Origin: RYN-230 sp963837335
GTDB lineage: Bacteria > Actinomycetota > Actinomycetes > Streptosporangiales > Streptosporangiaceae
Length of the DNA stretch: 64,000 nucleotides
Direction: 5' to 3'
Assembly: GCA_963837335.1 (NCBI GenBank)
Contig: CAWINS010000057.1
Coordinates: 1 to 64,000 of the forward strand
Shown: positions 60,054 to 64,000 of the stretch, piece by piece
Position numbering within the stretch: position 1 is the stretch's first letter
Layout of the letters: each line of letters opens with the position of its first letter
Made by a program: the position numbers and the translations under genes
The notes under the pieces: generated by a model
What the model saw: the letters and a program-made list of their open reading frames with translations, nothing else
Database searches by the model: none
Told to the model about the DNA's origin: nothing

Positions 60054-62602
60054 ATGGGCTACCCGGGTGACGAGGGCGGCGGCCCGCCGGAGAGCCGACT
60101 GGACGCCAAGACGCGCCGCGCCGCGCTCTCATCTCAATCACGGGCAGCTCAGCCATGGGCTATTCCACCACAAGAGCCCGCGGCCCCGGGCGAGGAAGAA
60201 CCGGGGGAAGCCGTCGGCCGCCGCCGGGCACCGGCGCCGGGCTCAGCCGGGACGACCGGGGACAGCCCAGCCCACCTGGGCTATGGAGGCAGGTCCGGGT
60301 ACGGCGGGGAGACCAGCATCCCAGGCGAATCCAGCGGCAGTCACCGGCGCCCGGGCGGCCCCTCCTCCCATCCGGGCTGGACCGCAGACCCGGCCGCGGC
60401 TGGATACGCGGCGCCTTCTCCCGGGGGCACGGGTTACCCGTCGGCCGCCCAAGAGACGGGACAGCCGCCCGCTACCCCCGGCACGGGCTACCCATCGGCC
60501 GCCCAAGAGACGGGACAGCCGCCCGCTACCCCCGGCACGGGTTACCCGTCGGCCGCGCAAGAGACGGGACGGCCGCCCGCTACCCCCGGCACGGGCTACC
60601 CATCGGCCGCCCGAGAGACGGGACGGCCCCCGGCTACCTCCAGCACGGGCTACCCATCCACCCAGGGGACGGGACAGCCGCCCGCTACCCCGGGCACGGG
60701 CTTCCCGCCGACTACCCGGGGGACGGGGTCAGGGCGTGGGACTGGGCGGCGGAGACGTGAACCCGCCGAAGGCAGCCAGCCCGGCCGCGGCGCCACCCAG
60801 CCCGCGCCACCATCGGCCATGCCCAACGGCGGTCCGCCGTCACGGGAGAACGCGTGGCGGCGCCCGGAACGGCGGCCCGGCCAGGAGATCCAGGGAGCGC
60901 CAGGCGACGGTTCGGCCGGCGGGGGATCGCAGCCTCGCGGGTCACTGTGGAGCGCCGGCGCCTTCCGGACCGCGGGTCCCAGTGGACGCGGCCCGGTGCG
61001 GGGATTTCCGCCCGCACCCGGAGCACCCGACCCGGTGTACCCACCGGGCCAGTTCTCGCCGTGGAACGCGCCTGCGCTCCGTGCGGTGAGTGCGGCCGGG
61101 CGGCCCGCGCTGGCGGCCGGATCCGGCCCCGAGACATCCGAGCCCGAGTACTCCCTGCTGGCCGTGAGCGACCCGTCAGCCGACGCTACGGCCACCCAGA
61201 CCTGGGCGGTACTCGACGACGCCCAACTGGCGGGTGAGTGGACTACGGCTCGCGCAGGGGCCCCGGCCCGTTCCGGGCTGGACGAGAGTGGGCGCCCCGC
61301 GGGCGGCGAGGGTCCCCAGACCGGGCCAAGAGGATTCTTCGAGCCGACGACCGACGGACCCGAGACACCGCCGGGACCACCGGCACCGGGACTCGCCGCA
61401 TCAGGACTTGCCGCACCGGGACTCGCCGCGCCGGGGCTCGCGGCCGGAACCGGAGCCGCCACACCGTCGGACTACGCGGGCCAGACGGGGTACGGGCTTC
61501 CCGGGAGCACCGGGCACCCGGGCCGGGCTGGTTCCCCCGGGCAGACCGGCTTCCCCGGGGAGACCGGCTTCCCTGGCGAGCCGGGTTTCCCCACAGGCAC
61601 TGAGCCTCCCGGAGATACCGGACTTGCCGGCGAGAGCAGCTACCCGGGCCGGACGGACCCGTCGTTGCGCACGGCCCGGCCGGGTGGACGGCTGGCGGCC
61701 CGTCAACAGAGAGAAGCCGGCCCGGGCAGTCCCAGCCAGGGCGGGCCCAGCCAGGGCGGGCCCGGCCGGAATGGGCGTGCCGCAGGGCTTCCCCGAAACC
61801 CCGGCCCCAGACACGGGCGGGACCGACGCCGCGAGGGTCGCGGTCGGAGGCCCGGGGCCGCAAGCCCCGCAAACCACGCAAGCCGCCCAGCCGGGCCCGG
61901 ATGTGGCTCATGCCGCTGGTCATGATGGTGGTCGTCATCGTCCTGATCAGCGTGGCCTACCTGCACTTCCACCAGGGACAGTCCACTGCGCCGACGGCGG
62001 CGTCGCCGGGCCGGCAGGACATCGCGTCCAGCAGCACGTCACCCACGCTGGGGCCCTGGAAGCACATCACTACGCGGGCTGACGACCCGAAAGCTCTCTC
62101 ACTCACCGAGCTGTTCCCGCGCAGTTACGCCGCGAGCGGTACCGTCACCCGGACCGTGCAGCGGGCCGGGCACAACTGCCCGGCCCTGGTGCTGGGGACC
62201 AAGCTGAAGGCCGCTCTGCGCAAGGCCGGCTGTACCCAGGTGATGCGGGCGAGCTACCTGTCCGCCGGGCAGAAGATCATGGCTACGGTCGGGGTGCTGA
62301 ACCTGGCCAACGTGACCGATACGGAGCGGGCCGGGAAGGCAACCGGCGCGACCGCGTTCATCAAGCAACTCGCGGGGCCCCGCGGCCCGACCAAGAACCT
62401 GACCAAGGGGACCGGACTGGAGGAAGCTCAGATCAAGGGCCACTACCTGATCCTGACCTGGGCCGAGTTCACCAACCTGAAGGCTCCGGGCAGCGCGGCC
62501 CGGCGCAAGGAACTGGACACGTTCTCCCGGCAACTGGTGGCCAGCACGGCCGGCATCAGCCTGACCAGCCGGATGGTGTTCGGCAAACCCGAGATCCCGT
62601 AA
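60054..62602 (+). CDS. Large repeat-rich single-pass membrane protein, frame broken near 61852
   Basis: An approximately 849-residue protein if one base is corrected. The first 600 residues are disordered and Gly/Pro/Thr-rich. They contain four to five copies of an 18-residue unit TGYPSAAQETGQPPATPG (60429-60695), an AAPGLAAPGLAA run, and a collagen-like Gly-X-Y stretch (GLPGSTGHPGRAGSPGQTG, continuing to GFPGEPGFP). The frame from 60054 ends at 61925. One base away the expected basic juxtamembrane sequence GRKPRKPRKPPSRARM leads into a transmembrane helix (LMPLVMMVVVIVLISVAYLHF) and an extracytoplasmic domain of about 210 residues with two Cys (HNCPALVLG, AGCTQVM). It is divergent from rplM. 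Function unknown; a surface or cell-wall-spanning role is inferred. Confidence 0.75.
60429..60695 (+). repeat. 54-bp tandem coding repeats (18-residue units)
   Basis: Units begin at 60429, 60483, 60537 and 60591 (54 bp each), with a shortened fifth at 60645 (51 bp). Each encodes TGYPSAAQETGQPPATPG or close variants. Copies one to three are nearly identical in DNA, suggesting recent expansion by slippage or unequal exchange. Confidence 0.9.
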
Positions 62603-62603
62603 C

Positions 62604-62662
62604 CAGCCCGGTGGCTGGCTCAGCCCGGTGGCTGGCTCAGCCCGGTGGCTGGCTCAGCCCGG
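62604..62662. repeat. 17-bp tandem repeat between convergent genes
   Basis: CAGCCCGGTGGCTGGCT occurs three times exactly (62604-62620, 62621-62637, 62638-62654) plus eight bases of a fourth. Each unit can fold on itself (AGCC-CGGT-GGCT). It fills the gap between the stop of the repeat-rich protein and the truA stop, so it may end transcription from both sides. Confidence 0.8.
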
Positions 62663-62680
62663 AGCGGAATCGGCGCGGGC

Positions 62681-63574
62681 TCAGTCGGCCGCGGGCCGGA
62701 CCCGCCGGGTGGCCAGGGCCCGCTGGGCGAGCCGGTCCGGCGGCGGGTAACAAACTTCTTCCAGGCAGAGCCCGTGCGGCGGGACCACGGGGACGGCGGG
62801 ATCGCGGACCCGGGCGGTGAGCACCTGAGCCGGCCAGGACGGCGGCTGGGCGCCCTCCCCCACCTTCAGGAGCGCACCCACCAGGGCGCGCACCATCGAG
62901 TGGCAGAATGCGTCCGCGATCACGGTGGCTTCGGCCACTCTGCGCACTCCAGATCCGGGCACTCCGGATCCGGGCACTCCGGATCCAGGCACCGTGGGTT
63001 CGGGCCGGGACCAGGAGAGGGACAGCAGTTCGCGCACGGTGGTCGCCCCCTCGCGGCGGCGGCAGAAGGCGGCGAAGTCGTGCTCGCCGAGCAGCAACGC
63101 GGCGGCCTCGTTCATCGGGCCGATCTCGATCTCGCGGCGGGTCCAGAGAGTGTCGTGCCGCCGCAGCGGTTCCGGTCCGGTCACGTCGTCACAGACCCGG
63201 TAGGAGTACCGGCGGCTCAGCGCGGAGAACCGGGCGTCGAACCCATCCGGGGCGACACCGATCCGGCGGACCCGGACATCGGGGGGCAGCAGCCTGGCCA
63301 GCCGGCGCAAGATGACCGGCGCCGCATCCAGCCACGCCGTCAGCGGCAGGTCGGCGTGCGCCACCTGGCCTCGCGCGTGCACTCCAGCGTCGGTCCGGCC
63401 GGCCACGGTAAGCCGCACGGGGAGCTGCGCCGGGGGCCCGACGCGCAGCACCTGGCTCAGCGCGTCCTCCAGCACCTGCTGGACGGTGCGCTGGCCAGGC
63501 TGGCGGGCCCAACCAGAAAAGCCGCCGCCGTCGTAGCTGAGGTCAATCCGGACCCGGCAGGCCTCAGCAGTCAA
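62681..63574 (-). CDS. truA: tRNA pseudouridine(38-40) synthase
   Basis: A 297-residue TruA that isomerises uridines 38-40 in the tRNA anticodon arm. It has RIDLSYDGGGFSGWARQPGQ, the catalytic Asp in LTVAGRTDAGVHARGQVAH, DARFSALSRRYSYRV and FCHSMVRALVGALLKVG. Between SRPEPTV and RRVAEATVIADAFCHS there is an insert (P)GSGVPGSGVPGSGV encoded by three 15-bp repeats at 62945-62989. It is a surface loop expansion outside the catalytic core. It lies 17 bases after rplQ on the same strand. Confidence 0.95.
   Translation of the reverse strand: MTAEACRVRIDLSYDGGGFSGWARQPGQRTVQQVLEDALSQVLRVGPPAQLPVRLTVAGRTDAGVHARGQVAHADLPLTAWLDAAPVILRRLARLLPPDVRVRRIGVAPDGFDARFSALSRRYSYRVCDDVTGPEPLRRHDTLWTRREIEIGPMNEAAALLLGEHDFAAFCRRREGATTVRELLSLSWSRPEPTVPGSGVPGSGVPGSGVRRVAEATVIADAFCHSMVRALVGALLKVGEGAQPPSWPAQVLTARVRDPAVPVVPPHGLCLEEVCYPPPDRLAQRALATRRVRPAAD
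62945..62989 (-). repeat. Three 15-bp repeats inside truA
   Basis: CACTCCAGATCCGGG, CACTCCGGATCCGGG and CACTCCGGATCCAGG lie head to tail. They encode PGSGV units in a loop of TruA. The reading frame is kept because the unit is a multiple of three. Confidence 0.85.
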
Positions 63575-63591
63575 CGGCGACGGCTCCCCCG

Positions 63592-64000
63592 TTACTTCTC
63601 GGGCGCCTCGGCGGAGTCCACGTCCTCGCTGTCCGCCGACTCGCCGTCCGCCGACTCGCTGTCCGCCTCGTCCACCACACCCTCGGCGTCCGCCGACTCA
63701 GCGTCGGTGCCCTCAGCCGTGACATCGGCCTCCGGCGCCTCGGCCGTGACGTCAGCGTCGGCCTCATCGGCCGGCGCTTCCGTCGTCTCAGCCGCCTCTG
63801 GGGCGGCCGGGCGGGCAGCAGGCTGGGACCGCCGGGCGCGACGGCGCCGCGGCTTGGCCTCGGCTTCCTCCTGGATCAGCTCGATCACCGCGAGCGGGGC
63901 ATTGTCGCCCTTACGCGGGCCGATCTTGGTGATCCGGGTGTAGCCACCCTCGCGGGTAGCGAACTGCGGGCCGATCTCGGTGAACAACGTGTGCACCACG
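63592..64000 (-). CDS. rplQ: 50S ribosomal protein L17 (5' end outside the window)
   Basis: The visible C-terminal part of L17: VHTLFTEIGPQFATREGGYT, RITKIGPRKGDNAPLAVIEL. The N-terminus lies beyond 64000, so the Met at the window edge is not the start. After the ribosomal core a basic stretch KPRRRRARRSQPAARP and an acidic Ala/Glu/Asp tail of about 85 residues follow (DADVTAEAPEADVTAE, ESADGESADSEDVDSAE), much longer than in most bacteria but common in actinomycetes. It is upstream of truA in the usual rpoA-rplQ-truA order. Confidence 0.95.
   Translation of the reverse strand, partial: VVHTLFTEIGPQFATREGGYTRITKIGPRKGDNAPLAVIELIQEEAEAKPRRRRARRSQPAARPAAPEAAETTEAPADEADADVTAEAPEADVTAEGTDAESADAEGVVDEADSESADGESADSEDVDSAEAPEK

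Overview
This 64 kb window is chromosomal DNA from a very GC-rich actinobacterium. The evidence is the gene order groES-groEL / tsaB-rimI-tsaD / tsaE-hydrolase-alr-nnrD-acpS / glmM-rpsI-rplM / truA-rplQ, a GroEL1-type chaperonin with a His-rich tail, acyl-CoA carboxylase epsilon and beta subunits, GuaB3, a ShbA/SigD-like sigma factor with an RsdA-like anti-sigma factor, a mycothiol-lineage LpdA-type flavoprotein, and many GTG starts. I would place it near Streptomyces/Streptosporangiales but cannot name a genus. I saw no rRNA, tRNA, CRISPR array, insertion sequence or prophage.

Layout. Positions 54-2034 hold a two-component system. Positions 2133-5472 hold a leucine/acyl-CoA degradation block (carboxyltransferase, HMG-CoA lyase, enoyl-CoA hydratase), followed by a PH-domain protein and biotin ligase. 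Positions 7251-13011 are accessory: an MFS exporter with a divergent MmyB-type regulator, a quinone oxidoreductase, a nucleotidyltransferase, DUF4314 and GntR small proteins, and a DinB-like protein. Positions 13050-25202 are central carbon and biotin-carboxylase biology (PEP carboxylase, propionyl/acetyl-CoA carboxylase beta, NYN protein, epsilon and alpha subunits), with a MarR/LLM pair and an alkylation-repair pair (Ada-AlkA, Ogt) in between. Positions 25462-33879 are mixed: a decayed DUF5313 copy, an LpdA-like flavoprotein, GGCT, a ruined ester cyclase, a split transketolase, a second PH protein, an M20 amidohydrolase and a GCS2 ligase. Positions 34053-44241 hold an acyl-CoA mutase, a D,D-carboxypeptidase, trpS, glpD, guaB3, guaB, the anti-sigma factor and the sigma factor. 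Positions 44768-64000 hold the chaperonin operon (CIRCE-controlled), the t6A-modification/cell-wall genes and the ribosomal-protein genes.

Functionally, the left half concentrates the biotin-dependent carboxylase machinery: ligase, two beta subunits, epsilon and alpha, plus PEP carboxylase and a B12-type acyl-CoA mutase further on. Together these suggest a branched-chain/odd-chain acyl-CoA to succinyl-CoA/oxaloacetate network. The right half is housekeeping.

A caveat for any reader: about a dozen otherwise conserved genes carry one or more single-base frame breaks, usually in short G/C runs (for example near 17380, 21747, 26950, 29045, 31645, 49035, 50412 and 61852). Their spread over unrelated, sometimes essential genes (tsaB, propionyl-CoA carboxylase) suggests consensus-sequence errors rather than wholesale pseudogenisation. 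I annotate those genes across the break and say so each time. I did not find a clearly new multi-gene system. The most unusual items are the uninterrupted RimI-TsaD reading frame, the NYN gene inside a carboxylase operon, two repeat-rich single-pass membrane proteins, and several strong inverted repeats at divergent promoters.
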